Positions 1-7,164 of a stretch of 34,749 nt of DNA are shown piece by piece. Position numbers and translations under genes: made by a program. This DNA is from Bacteroidota bacterium (GTDB taxonomy: Bacteria; Bacteroidota; Bacteroidia; Chitinophagales; Chitinophagaceae): contig CANGIZ010000019.1 of assembly GCA_947454025.1 (NCBI GenBank), forward strand, positions 1 through 34,749, written 5' to 3'. The notes beneath the pieces were generated by a model. The model searched no databases. It was not told where the DNA came from and saw only the letters and a program-made list of their open reading frames with translations. Numbering within the stretch: the stretch's first letter is position 1; each line of letters starts with the position of its first letter.

Positions 1-47
1 ATAACCCAATTTTGAAAAAAGTAACTGTTCACAAAGAAATTAAATAA
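1..47 (+). CDS. rpmG: 50S ribosomal protein L33, C-terminal end (partial)
   Basis: The window opens inside a reading frame whose last residues read NPILKKVTVHKEIK before a TAA at 45-47. This matches the C-terminus of bacterial ribosomal protein L33, where a conserved NP.LKK..lhkE.K tail is usual. Only about 15 codons are present; the start lies outside the window. The next gene begins two bases after the stop, so the two are almost certainly co-transcribed. The order L33, DUF4295, ftsY is a recurrent Bacteroidota arrangement, which supports the call despite the short stretch. Confidence 0.8.
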   Translation, partial: NPILKKVTVHKEIK

Positions 48-49
48 TC

Positions 50-223
50 ATGGCAAAAGCAGCATCTAAAAACTCGAAAGTAAAGGATCTTAAGGCTTCT
101 GCTGAAGCTAAAAACTGGACAAAAGTAATCAAAGCTATCCGTAGCCCTAAAACAGGTGCGTATACTTTTAAAGAAACGATTGTTCACAAAGATAAAGTAA
201 CTGAATTCTTAGCAGCTAAGTAA
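50..223 (+). CDS. DUF4295 family small basic protein
   Basis: This 57-residue lysine- and alanine-rich protein starts MAKAASKNSKVKDLK and ends VTEFLAAK. Size, composition and position between rpmG and ftsY match the DUF4295 family, which is found in Bacteroidota directly downstream of L28/L33. Its function has not been established; the basic composition and the constant ribosomal-protein neighbourhood suggest a ribosome-associated role, which is inference. The ATG lies two bases after the rpmG stop, so translation is probably coupled. A strong terminator follows, so it is likely the last gene of the ribosomal operon, with ftsY transcribed separately. Confidence 0.85.
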   Translation: MAKAASKNSKVKDLKASAEAKNWTKVIKAIRSPKTGAYTFKETIVHKDKVTEFLAAK

Positions 224-256
224 TTCTACTCTTTTCTTTTCGACAAGAAATTATTG

Positions 257-286
257 AAAGCTTTCCAAATATGGGAAGCTTTTTTT
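257..286 (+). terminator. Intrinsic terminator after rpmG-DUF4295
   Basis: AAAGCTTTCC (257-266) pairs with GGGAAGCTTT (273-282) across a 6-nt loop, with one G-T wobble, and a run of six T (281-286) follows. This is a textbook intrinsic terminator that closes the ribosomal-protein operon ahead of ftsY. Confidence 0.85.
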
Positions 287-310
287 ATGCACTCCTCATT
301 GGTTTTTATG

Positions 311-318
311 TAAATTCG
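311..318 (+). promoter_or_regulatory. Candidate -7 box for ftsY
   Basis: TAAATTCG matches 7 of 8 positions of the Bacteroidota -7 consensus (TAnnTTTG when its two free positions are counted). It ends 4 nt before the ftsY ATG, so transcription would start at or next to the A of the start codon. No good -33 TTTG is visible at the usual spacing, so this is only a candidate. Confidence 0.4.
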
Positions 319-322
319 CAGT

Positions 323-1285
323 ATGAGTTTTTTAGGAAAATTATTCGGTAAAAAAGAGAAAGAAACCTTAGATCAAGGCTTAGAAAAAACAAAACAAGGG
401 TTTTTTGAGCGTATTTCTAAAGTGATTATTGGCAAAACTTCGGTGGATGACGAAGTATTGGATCAATTAGAAGAAGCGCTGATTGGTGCTGACGTGGGCG
501 TGGATACTACGCTTGCCATTATTGAGCAAATACAAGAACGCGTTAAGAAGGATAAATACTTATCTACTTCCGAATTAAATGCAATATTACAAGCTGAGAT
601 TTCTAATTTATTGGTAGATGCGCCAGTGGATCAAATTGGATTTGTACCACCGGCCAATAAAAAACCATACGTGATTTTAGTGGTAGGAGTAAATGGAGTA
701 GGTAAAACAACAACCATCGGTAAATTAGCACATCATTATAAAGCTGCAGAAAACGAAGTGATACTAGGCGCTGCCGATACATTTAGAGCTGCTGCAGTGG
801 ATCAATTAACTATTTGGAGTGAGCGTGTGGGTGTTACCATTGTGAAGCAAAATATGGGCTCAGATCCAAGTGCTGTAGCTTTTGATACCATCCAATCTGC
901 GATTGCAAAAAAAGCCGATGTGGTATTAATTGATACTGCAGGACGATTGCATAATAAAGCACACTTAATGGATGAGTTGAATAAAATTAAACGTGTGATT
1001 CAAAAGCAATTGCCAGATGCTCCTCATGAAGTTTTACTCGTATTAGATGGTTCTACAGGACAGAATGCTTTGGAACAAGCTAAACAATTCATGGCAGTGA
1101 CCAATGTAAACGCATTAGCTATTACTAAATTAGATGGCACTGCAAAAGGCGGTGTGGTATTAGCCATTGCACATCAGTGTAAAATCCCGGTAAAATATAT
1201 TGGCGTTGGCGAACAAATTAATGACTTATTATTATTTGATAAGCATGAATTTGTAGATTCTTTATTTAGTCTTAATAAGGCCTAA
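323..1285 (+). CDS. ftsY: Signal recognition particle receptor FtsY
   Basis: SRP-receptor GTPase of 320 residues. It docks SRP-ribosome-nascent chain complexes at the inner membrane for co-translational insertion. The N domain (about residues 20-100) is followed by the NG GTPase domain with the P-loop GVNGVGKTT (122-130), the DTFRAAA insertion-box motif (152-158), DTAGR (204-208) and TKLD (268-271), and the family's C-terminal GVGEQINDL. The acidic A domain found in enterobacterial FtsY is missing; the protein starts with a short basic amphipathic stretch (MSFLGKLFGKKEK), as in the compact Bacteroidota form, which probably mediates membrane contact. It follows a terminator and has a -7-like box right before the ATG, so it is probably a separate transcription unit. 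Identification is secure. Confidence 0.97.
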   Translation: MSFLGKLFGKKEKETLDQGLEKTKQGFFERISKVIIGKTSVDDEVLDQLEEALIGADVGVDTTLAIIEQIQERVKKDKYLSTSELNAILQAEISNLLVDAPVDQIGFVPPANKKPYVILVVGVNGVGKTTTIGKLAHHYKAAENEVILGAADTFRAAAVDQLTIWSERVGVTIVKQNMGSDPSAVAFDTIQSAIAKKADVVLIDTAGRLHNKAHLMDELNKIKRVIQKQLPDAPHEVLLVLDGSTGQNALEQAKQFMAVTNVNALAITKLDGTAKGGVVLAIAHQCKIPVKYIGVGEQINDLLLFDKHEFVDSLFSLNKA

Positions 1286-1319
1286 TTGCTGGGAAAGCAT
1301 CGCATTTAAAATAGAACGC

Positions 1320-1841
1320 TTATTTAAAAGTGTAGCGAACTCCAATCCCTCCTTGGTTATTAAAATAGGATTGTATGATGCTAAAGGAAGGTTGCCAGTC
1401 GATACTAATATTGATGGGGGCATTTTTAACCTTATAATCTAGTCCTAATATTCCATCAAATCCAACAGCGATATTTGAGTTATTGGTGCTACCGTTTGTT
1501 TTTTTCCATTCATCGCTCCAAATACCCAAATGGCCTCCATAGCCGTAATACCAACTTAGTTGATCTGCTTCTTCAATAGGCGTATAAAACTCTTTTAATA
1601 CCGACAAGCTAAATCCATCTAAAGTAAAATAGCCAATGGCTTCGATGGCTTTGCTGTTTTGTTTAAACTGTTTATACGAAAGCGCGCCAGGATACATTTT
1701 TACGCCAATAGCCTTTGTATATCCACTTTCATATAAATGTAATTGTCTATTCACCACCGTATCTACTGTATACGCTTGGGCAAAAATAGTTGTTGAAAAA
1801 AATGTGCTAAAAAGGGCAACAAATAAAAGCTTCAATTTCAT
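1320..1841 (-). CDS. Probable outer-membrane beta-barrel protein (uncharacterised)
   Basis: A 173-residue protein starting MKLKLLFVALF, with a clear signal peptide ending near FAQA and a mature part rich in aromatic and glycine residues in alternating patterns (WYYGYGGHLG; final strand GGIGVRYTFK). A C-terminal strand ending in an aromatic plus a basic residue is typical of small Bacteroidota outer-membrane barrels of the opacity/porin-like type. The exact family was not recognised. The frame can be extended upstream to a TTG at 1865, but the ATG at 1841 gives a proper signal peptide, and a TAAATTTG promoter box at 1863-1870 overlaps the TTG, so 1841 is preferred. It converges on ftsY with a 34-base gap and is divergent from the isoprenoid synthase gene. 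Confidence 0.75.
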   Translation of the reverse strand: MKLKLLFVALFSTFFSTTIFAQAYTVDTVVNRQLHLYESGYTKAIGVKMYPGALSYKQFKQNSKAIEAIGYFTLDGFSLSVLKEFYTPIEEADQLSWYYGYGGHLGIWSDEWKKTNGSTNNSNIAVGFDGILGLDYKVKNAPINISIDWQPSFSIIQSYFNNQGGIGVRYTFK

Positions 1842-1862
1842 GTTCAATGCTTTGGGGGTATG

Positions 1863-1870
1863 CAAATTTA
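1863..1870 (-). promoter_or_regulatory. -7 box upstream of the beta-barrel gene
   Basis: On the minus strand the sequence reads TAAATTTG, a full match to the TAnnTTTG -7 consensus. Transcription would start near 1858, leaving a leader of roughly 17 nt before the ATG at 1841. No clear -33 element was found. Confidence 0.5.
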
Positions 1871-1917
1871 AGGGTAAATGCTAAAAATTGACTGTTTAAT
1901 AAATGCTAAAATTTGGT

Positions 1918-1925
1918 TAGGTTTG
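1918..1925 (+). promoter_or_regulatory. -7 box abutting the polyprenyl synthase start
   Basis: TAGGTTTG is a perfect TAnnTTTG match and ends 4 nt before the ATG at 1930. With the usual -7 geometry the first transcribed base is the A of the ATG, so the mRNA may be leaderless. A matching -33 element is not evident. Confidence 0.5.
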
Positions 1926-1929
1926 TAGT

Positions 1930-2895
1930 ATGCAAAGTTTCCAAGAATTATCGGCACAATTTAATACCCAGTTTGCAACCCAGCATTTCCCAGCAACGCC
2001 TACAACCTTGTACGAGCCTGGGGAATATTTCTTGCAAATTGGCGGTAAAAGAATACGCCCAGTGATGTGTTTATTGGGTAATGAATTGTTTAGCGAAATA
2101 CATCCCGATGCATTTCAAGTAGCAAGGGCAATTGAGCTTTTTCATAATTTCACCTTGGTACATGATGATATGATGGATGAAGCTAGTTTAAGAAGAGGTA
2201 TGCCAACCGTACATACCAAATACGATTACAATACCGCATTGTTGGTAGGCGATGTAATGTTAATTAGGGCTTATGAGTTTTTACAAAATATTCAGCCTTC
2301 ATATCTTCCTAAAATTTTAAAAATTTTCAATCGTACAGCAAGAGAAGTATGTGAAGGCCAACAGTTGGATATGGATTATGCGAAGATGAATGATGTGACC
2401 ATGGAGCAATATATTCACATGATTACTTTAAAAACCTCAGTACTATTAGCGGCCTGCTTGGAAGTGGGTGCGATTATTGGAGGGGCAGGTGAAAAAAATT
2501 GCGAACACTTATATGAGTTTGGCAAGAAAATAGGTATTGCTTTTCAAATTCAAGATGATTATTTAGACGCTTATGGAAACGCTGCTGATTTTGGAAAAGA
2601 AGTAGGCGGCGATATTAAGCAGAATAAAAAAACATTTTTGTTATTACATGCTTTATCGGTTGCAAATACCGATCAACGAAAACAATTAGATGCTTTATTG
2701 GCAAATAACGATGCCGATAAAGTTGAAAAAGTATTAGCAGTTTTTAATGCTTGTGGTGTGGGTGAATGGGCGGAAAATTTAAAGGCAAAATATATGCAAG
2801 AAGCTTTTGAACATTTAGAGGCCATTGCTGTCGTATCGTCTCGTAAACAACCCCTAATTGATTTAGCTAATTATTTAATGAACCGAAATAAATAA
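1930..2895 (+). CDS. Polyprenyl diphosphate synthase (trans-isoprenyl diphosphate synthase)
   Basis: A 321-residue all-alpha prenyltransferase that condenses isopentenyl diphosphate with allylic diphosphates, using Mg2+ bound by two aspartate-rich motifs: DDMMD (79-83, followed by the RRG substrate-binding arginines) and DDYLD (209-213), with GGKRIRP (38-44) binding the IPP phosphate. The residue five before the first motif is Phe74. In characterised family members a bulky aromatic there caps the product pocket, which argues for a short product (C15-C20) rather than a C40 quinone side chain; this is inference. The permease gene follows after 10 bases and is probably co-transcribed. It could equally be annotated geranylgeranyl or farnesyl diphosphate synthase; the chain length cannot be fixed from sequence alone. 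Confidence 0.93.
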   Translation: MQSFQELSAQFNTQFATQHFPATPTTLYEPGEYFLQIGGKRIRPVMCLLGNELFSEIHPDAFQVARAIELFHNFTLVHDDMMDEASLRRGMPTVHTKYDYNTALLVGDVMLIRAYEFLQNIQPSYLPKILKIFNRTAREVCEGQQLDMDYAKMNDVTMEQYIHMITLKTSVLLAACLEVGAIIGGAGEKNCEHLYEFGKKIGIAFQIQDDYLDAYGNAADFGKEVGGDIKQNKKTFLLLHALSVANTDQRKQLDALLANNDADKVEKVLAVFNACGVGEWAENLKAKYMQEAFEHLEAIAVVSSRKQPLIDLANYLMNRNK

Positions 2896-2905
2896 CCAAC
2901 TTATA

Positions 2906-4603
2906 ATGAGTCTCTTCAGAAAGAAATCGATAGATAAAATTGTGCAGGATGCGGAAGCGGGGATGACCGATGGACATAGTGCAAGTGGGTTAAAAAAAGA
3001 ATTAGGCGTTAAGGATTTAACTTTTATGGGTATTGCTGCAGTAGTTGGGGCAGGTATCTTTTCAACGATTGGAACAGCTGCTTATCATGGTGGGCCGGGT
3101 ATTTCACTTTTATTTGTGATAACTGCCATTACTTGTGGTTTTAGTGCTTTATGTTATGCCGAATTTGCGAGTAGGGTACCTATTGCAGGAAGTGCCTACA
3201 CATACGCATATGTTACATTTGGAGAATTGATTGCATGGATTATTGGATGGGCTTTGATTTTAGAATATGCCATTGGGAATATTGTAGTAGCCATTAGTTG
3301 GAGCGGTTATTTTGTAAATTTATTGGAAGGATTTCATATTCATTTGCCAGGTTGGTTGTCTACTAACTATGAGCAAGCTGAAATTGGGTATGCCGAAGCA
3401 TTAGCGCATTTAAAAGCGGGAGGTACTACCGAAACCTTTAGTAAGTTAGCGCGTATTGGATATGATGCAATGACCAACGCACCCATGATTGGGAATTGGA
3501 GAGTGATATTAAATATTCCGGCTTTAATTATAGTTGTACTTATCACCATGTTGGTATATCGTGGCATTAAAGAAAGTAAGAAGAGTACCAATGCCATGGT
3601 AATTTTTAAGATTTGTGTAATCATAGGTGTGATTGTACTTGGTTTCTTTTATGTAGATACTTCCAATTGGGCTCCATTTATGCCCAATGGTTTTAAAGGA
3701 GTCTTGGCTGGTGTATCGGCTGTCTTTTATGCCTATATTGGTTTTGATGCCATCTCCACTACTGCCGAAGAATGTAAAAATCCTCAGCGTGATTTGCCAA
3801 GAGGGATGATTTATTCTTTAATCATATGTACAGTGTTGTATATTTTGATTGCCTTGGTTTTAACCGGCATGGTTAACTATTCACAATTAAAAGTGGATGA
3901 TCCATTGGCTTTTGTTTTTGAAAAATTAGGATTGCATAAAATTGGGTATGTAATTTCTGTGAGTGCAGTAGTCGCTACCACAAGTGTATTATTAGTTTTT
4001 CAATTGGGTCAACCCAGAATATGGATGAGCATGAGTCGGGATGGGTTATTGCCTAAAAAGTTTTCCAATGTGCATCCTAAATTTGGCACACCTGCATTTG
4101 CAACCATCATTACTGGCATTTTCGTGGGAGTTCCTTCCTTGTTTATGTCTATCAGTAGAATGACCGACTTGACTAGTATCGGTACTTTGTTTGCCTTTGT
4201 ATTGGTTTGTTTTGGCGTTTTAGTTTTACCAAAATTATCGGCTGGTACAAAAAAACAAGCATTCAGATTACCTTATATTAATGGTCAATTTATTATTCCA
4301 ATTTTAGCTGCACTATTTATTTATTTTGGTCAAGGTCGTATTAAAGCCGCATTTAGTGCCACTGGTGCCGAAAGCTATCAGGAAATTTTATACTTGGTTT
4401 TTGTATTTATATTAATCATTGTAGCAGCGTTTAGCTTTATACGCAAATATTCAGTGATTCCAATTATTGGTGCAATGTGTTGTTTGTATTTAATGATTGA
4501 AATTCCGCCAGTGAGTTGGTTGTGGTTTTTCATTTGGATGGGAATTGGTTTGGTTTTGTATTCATTTTATGGTCGTAAGCATTCTAAATTGAGCGATCTG
4601 TAA
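2906..4603 (+). CDS. APC-family amino acid permease (CAT-like)
   Basis: An integral membrane transporter of 565 residues in the amino acid-polyamine-organocation superfamily. After a cytosolic N-terminus of about 35 residues, the first helix carries the unwound GAGIF motif (about 48-52) that contacts the substrate amino/carboxyl groups, followed by further hydrophobic segments up to the C-terminus (about 12-14 helices). The sequence TTAEECKNPQRDLPRG after the central helices is characteristic of the cationic amino acid transporter (CAT/YfnA-like) branch. Substrate is probably one or more amino acids taken up by proton symport; specificity cannot be read from sequence. A segment of about 60 residues near 145-200 forms a longer loop than in minimal relatives. 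It lies 10 bases after the polyprenyl synthase gene. Confidence 0.92.
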   Translation: MSLFRKKSIDKIVQDAEAGMTDGHSASGLKKELGVKDLTFMGIAAVVGAGIFSTIGTAAYHGGPGISLLFVITAITCGFSALCYAEFASRVPIAGSAYTYAYVTFGELIAWIIGWALILEYAIGNIVVAISWSGYFVNLLEGFHIHLPGWLSTNYEQAEIGYAEALAHLKAGGTTETFSKLARIGYDAMTNAPMIGNWRVILNIPALIIVVLITMLVYRGIKESKKSTNAMVIFKICVIIGVIVLGFFYVDTSNWAPFMPNGFKGVLAGVSAVFYAYIGFDAISTTAEECKNPQRDLPRGMIYSLIICTVLYILIALVLTGMVNYSQLKVDDPLAFVFEKLGLHKIGYVISVSAVVATTSVLLVFQLGQPRIWMSMSRDGLLPKKFSNVHPKFGTPAFATIITGIFVGVPSLFMSISRMTDLTSIGTLFAFVLVCFGVLVLPKLSAGTKKQAFRLPYINGQFIIPILAALFIYFGQGRIKAAFSATGAESYQEILYLVFVFILIIVAAFSFIRKYSVIPIIGAMCCLYLMIEIPPVSWLWFFIWMGIGLVLYSFYGRKHSKLSDL

Positions 4604-4623
4604 TTGTTTCTATTTTATTATTT

Positions 4624-5652
4624 ATGAAATATCAGGTAGGAGACGAAATATTAGTATTGCATAGCAATGAGGAAGGACGTATCATTGAAATCATGAACGA
4701 TAAAATGGTTATGATTGAAGTACGTGGCGTTAAGTTCCCAGCATATATGGATCAGATTGACTTTCCTTATTTTAAAAGATTTACCGAGAAAAAGTTGTTC
4801 CCTCAAAAAGCAGCTCCTCAAAAAATTTATGTGGACCAAATTCCCAAGGAGAAAGTAATTAAGAATGACAGCAAAGAGGAGGAAGGAGTATGGCTAAATA
4901 TCATTCCGAAATTTAGTTTAGACGATTTTAATGACGAAGTGGTAGATAACTTGAAAATTTATATATCGAATCGCAATAGAGTAAGTTATAATTTTATTTA
5001 CGACCAATCATTTGGGAATGAAAGTAATTTTTCGATTGAATCAACGATTGCTCCTTTTACCGATTTTTATATTCATGATATCTCTTTTGCATCGGTAAAT
5101 GATAGTCCAAATTTTTCTATTGATTTTTCATTAACCGAACCACATAAAAAAAAGGCCGATCATTTTGAAGCGAATGTAAAAATAAAGCCTAAGCAACTAT
5201 TCCAAAAAATTGAAATTTTAAAAGAGGATGACAAAGCCACCATTAGCTATCCTTTATTTGAAACATATCCCGATAAGGAAGAAGACAATCATATCACCAT
5301 TGATATTTTAAGAAACGCAGGGTTTAAAGTATACGACGCATCTAAGATTAAACAAAATATTCAACAAGCACGTTCTGTGATTGACCTACACATTGAAAAG
5401 ATTATGGATAGGCATAGTCATTTAAGCAACGCGGAGATATTGCATTTTCAATTGGAAGAATTTGAAAAATGGTTTGAATTGGCTTGCCTAAATCATCTGC
5501 CTTCAATGATTATAATTCATGGAGTTGGTAAGGGTAAGCTCAAAGCAGAAATACATGATTTATTAAAAGTGAAACCAGGGGTTAAAAGCTATATTAACCA
5601 ATATTCTGAATTTTACGGCTATGGAGCCACTGAAGTGTTTTTTCAATACTAA
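4624..5652 (+). CDS. DUF2027 and Smr domain protein
   Basis: A 342-residue protein with the N-terminal DUF2027 architecture (small beta-barrel start MKYQVGDEILVL, about 1-50, then a beta-rich middle about 85-240) and a C-terminal Smr domain (about 250-342). The Smr motifs DLH (254-256) and HGVGKGKL (299-306) are both present. Smr domains of MutS2-type proteins are nucleases or nucleic-acid binders, and this architecture is common in Bacteroidota, but the biological role of the DUF2027-Smr protein is not known. No MutS ATPase is attached. It is 20 bases downstream of the permease gene and ends only 15 bases before the RNase P RNA, whose promoter must therefore sit at or inside this gene's 3' end. 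Confidence 0.88.
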   Translation: MKYQVGDEILVLHSNEEGRIIEIMNDKMVMIEVRGVKFPAYMDQIDFPYFKRFTEKKLFPQKAAPQKIYVDQIPKEKVIKNDSKEEEGVWLNIIPKFSLDDFNDEVVDNLKIYISNRNRVSYNFIYDQSFGNESNFSIESTIAPFTDFYIHDISFASVNDSPNFSIDFSLTEPHKKKADHFEANVKIKPKQLFQKIEILKEDDKATISYPLFETYPDKEEDNHITIDILRNAGFKVYDASKIKQNIQQARSVIDLHIEKIMDRHSHLSNAEILHFQLEEFEKWFELACLNHLPSMIIIHGVGKGKLKAEIHDLLKVKPGVKSYINQYSEFYGYGATEVFFQY

Positions 5653-5656
5653 GCTG

Positions 5657-5664
5657 TACCTTTA
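5657..5664 (+). promoter_or_regulatory. Candidate -7 box for rnpB
   Basis: TACCTTTA matches TAnnTTTG except for the last base and lies 4 bases before the start of the P1 helix. The implied transcription start (about 5669) coincides with the predicted RNA 5' end at 5668. The -33 region falls within the last codons of the Smr gene. Confidence 0.5.
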
Positions 5665-5667
5665 CAT

Positions 5668-6010
5668 TACTACAAACCCGAGCTATCGTGGTAAGCAATT
5701 ACCAAGGAAAGTCCGGACAGCATAGGGTAACCCACCGGTGAATAGCCGGCGTCCTCGCAAGGGGGCAGAGAAAGTGCCACAGAAAATAACTACCTCGCAA
5801 GGGGAAAAGGTGAAAACGTGAGGTAAGAGCTCACGAATAAGACAAGTAATTGTTTTATAGGGTAAACCTTGGGTGCTGTAATGCCACGTATAGGAACGTT
5901 TGAGAGCGACTCGCTCGAGTTCCAGGGTAGGCAGCAAGACTTCATCAGCAATGGTGAGGCTAGATAAATGATAGTTTAGAAACAGAATCCGGCTTACGAG
6001 GCTTGTAGTA
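5668..6010 (+). ncRNA. rnpB: RNase P RNA (class A, bacterial)
   Basis: The catalytic RNA that removes 5' leaders from pre-tRNAs. All conserved blocks are present in order: AAGGAAAGTCCGGAC (CR I, about 5702-5717), the GGGAAAAGGTG and GAGGTAAGAGCTCACG region (about 5795-5836), AGATAAATGAT near 5963, and ACAGAATCCGGCTTACGAG (CR V, 5982-6000). The ends are set by helix P1, where TACTACAA (5668-5675) pairs perfectly with TTGTAGTA (6003-6010). Overall length is about 343 nt. It sits between the Smr gene and prfB on the same strand. A protein frame that runs antisense through it (5683-5937) is spurious. No separate terminator hairpin was seen beyond P1. Confidence 0.96.
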
Positions 6011-6068
6011 CTTTTATTATTGAACTCATTTTAAACACGCATCTTTTAAGGATGCAATACAACTGATC

Positions 6069-7164
6069 ATGACGATAGAACAAATTAAGCGCATGAAGGA
6101 CCAGTTAACTGTCCTGAGGAGGTTTCTTTGACGTTGACAATCGTATTCAAAAAGTAGATCAGGACAAACAAATGTCCTTGTCCCCTGGTTTTTGGGATGA
6201 CAATACCCGTGCAACTAGCATCATGAAAGAGATTAAGTTGAATGAATATTGGATTCATTTATTTCAAGATGTAGCAACCAGTGTGGAAGATTTTGCCGTA
6301 TTATTTGAATTTTGGAAAGCAGGTGATGCTACTGAGCAAGAAACCAAAGAAGCATTTGATAAAGCCGTTTTGTTAATTGAAGATGCCGAATTTAAAAGCA
6401 CTTTAAATAAACCCGAAGACGAGCTTCCAGCAATTATGCAAATTAATCCAGGTGCAGGCGGTACGGAGAGTCAGGATTGGGCGGAAATGCTGCTTAGAAT
6501 GTACAGTATGTATGGTGATAAGCAAGGTTGGACAGTTACTTCCTTGGATTATCAGGATGGAGACGGAGCTGGGATTAAATCAGCCACTATTCAGTTTGAT
6601 GGCCCTTTTGCTTATGGTTTCTTAAAAGCCGAATCAGGAGTTCATAGATTAGTGAGAATTTCTCCATTTGATAGCAATGCACGCAGACATACCAGTTTTG
6701 CTTCGGTATACGTTTATCCATTAATTGATGATAGCATTGAAATAAATGTAAGCCCTGCAGATATTGAATGGGAATTTTACCGAAGTGGTGGTAAAGGTGG
6801 TCAAAACGTAAATAAAGTAGAGACTGCTGTAAGGTTAAAACATATTCCATCTGGTATTATTGTGGAATGCCAACAATCTAGAACACAAGGGGAAAATAGA
6901 GAAATTGCCATGAAGATGTTAAAGAGTAGATTGTATGAGGAAGAGATGCGTAAAAAACAAGAAGCATTAAATGCATCCAATTCAACAAAGAAAAAAATTG
7001 AATGGGGAAGTCAAATTCGTTCCTATGTATTCCATCCTTATAAAATGATCAAAGACCACCGTACAGATTATGAAGTAGGAAATGTGGGACCAGTAATGGA
7101 TGGTGAAATTGATGGATTCATTAAGGCATACTTAATGAGTGAAAAAGCAGATGCTAATTCTTAG
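6069..7164 (+). CDS. prfB: Peptide chain release factor 2 (programmed +1 frameshift)
   Basis: RF2 recognises UGA and UAA stop codons and triggers peptidyl-tRNA hydrolysis. Translation starts at ATG 6069, reads 20 codons to CTT (6126-6128), meets an in-frame TGA (6129-6131), and continues after a +1 shift from GAC (6130), giving 364 residues. The long open frame beginning at 6172 lacks the first 34 residues and is not the true start. In the full protein the codon-recognition tripeptide SPF lies at about 198-200 and the catalytic GGQ at about 243-245 ([13 protein letters not shown]). This is the classic autoregulatory design: low RF2 slows UGA decoding and favours the shift. The 3' end overlaps the convergent OstA-like gene by 11 bases. 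Confidence 0.96.
6117..6132 (+). promoter_or_regulatory. RF2 programmed frameshift site
   Basis: The site reads AGGAGG TTT CTT TGA C. An internal Shine-Dalgarno sequence (6117-6122) stands three bases before the slippery CTT (6126-6128), the in-frame stop TGA follows and then C. Spacing and elements match the well-studied Escherichia coli prfB site, where the SD-anti-SD contact and the weak UGA-C stop context push the ribosome into the +1 frame. Confidence 0.95.

Noticed and set aside
1841..1865. TTG 1865 as start of the beta-barrel gene
   Set aside because: A perfect -7 box overlaps it and the ATG at 1841 starts a normal signal peptide.
5683..5937. Minus-strand reading frame of 84 residues
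   Set aside because: It lies entirely inside RNase P RNA, whose conserved blocks and P1 pairing explain the sequence.
6039..6055. Small hairpin GCATC..GATGC between rnpB and prfB
   Set aside because: Only 5 bp with no T-run; too weak to call a terminator or regulatory structure.
6172..7164. Taking ATG 6172 as the start of prfB
   Set aside because: RF2 proteins need about 30 more N-terminal residues, which are encoded upstream in the other frame and joined by the AGGAGG..CTT TGA C shift site.
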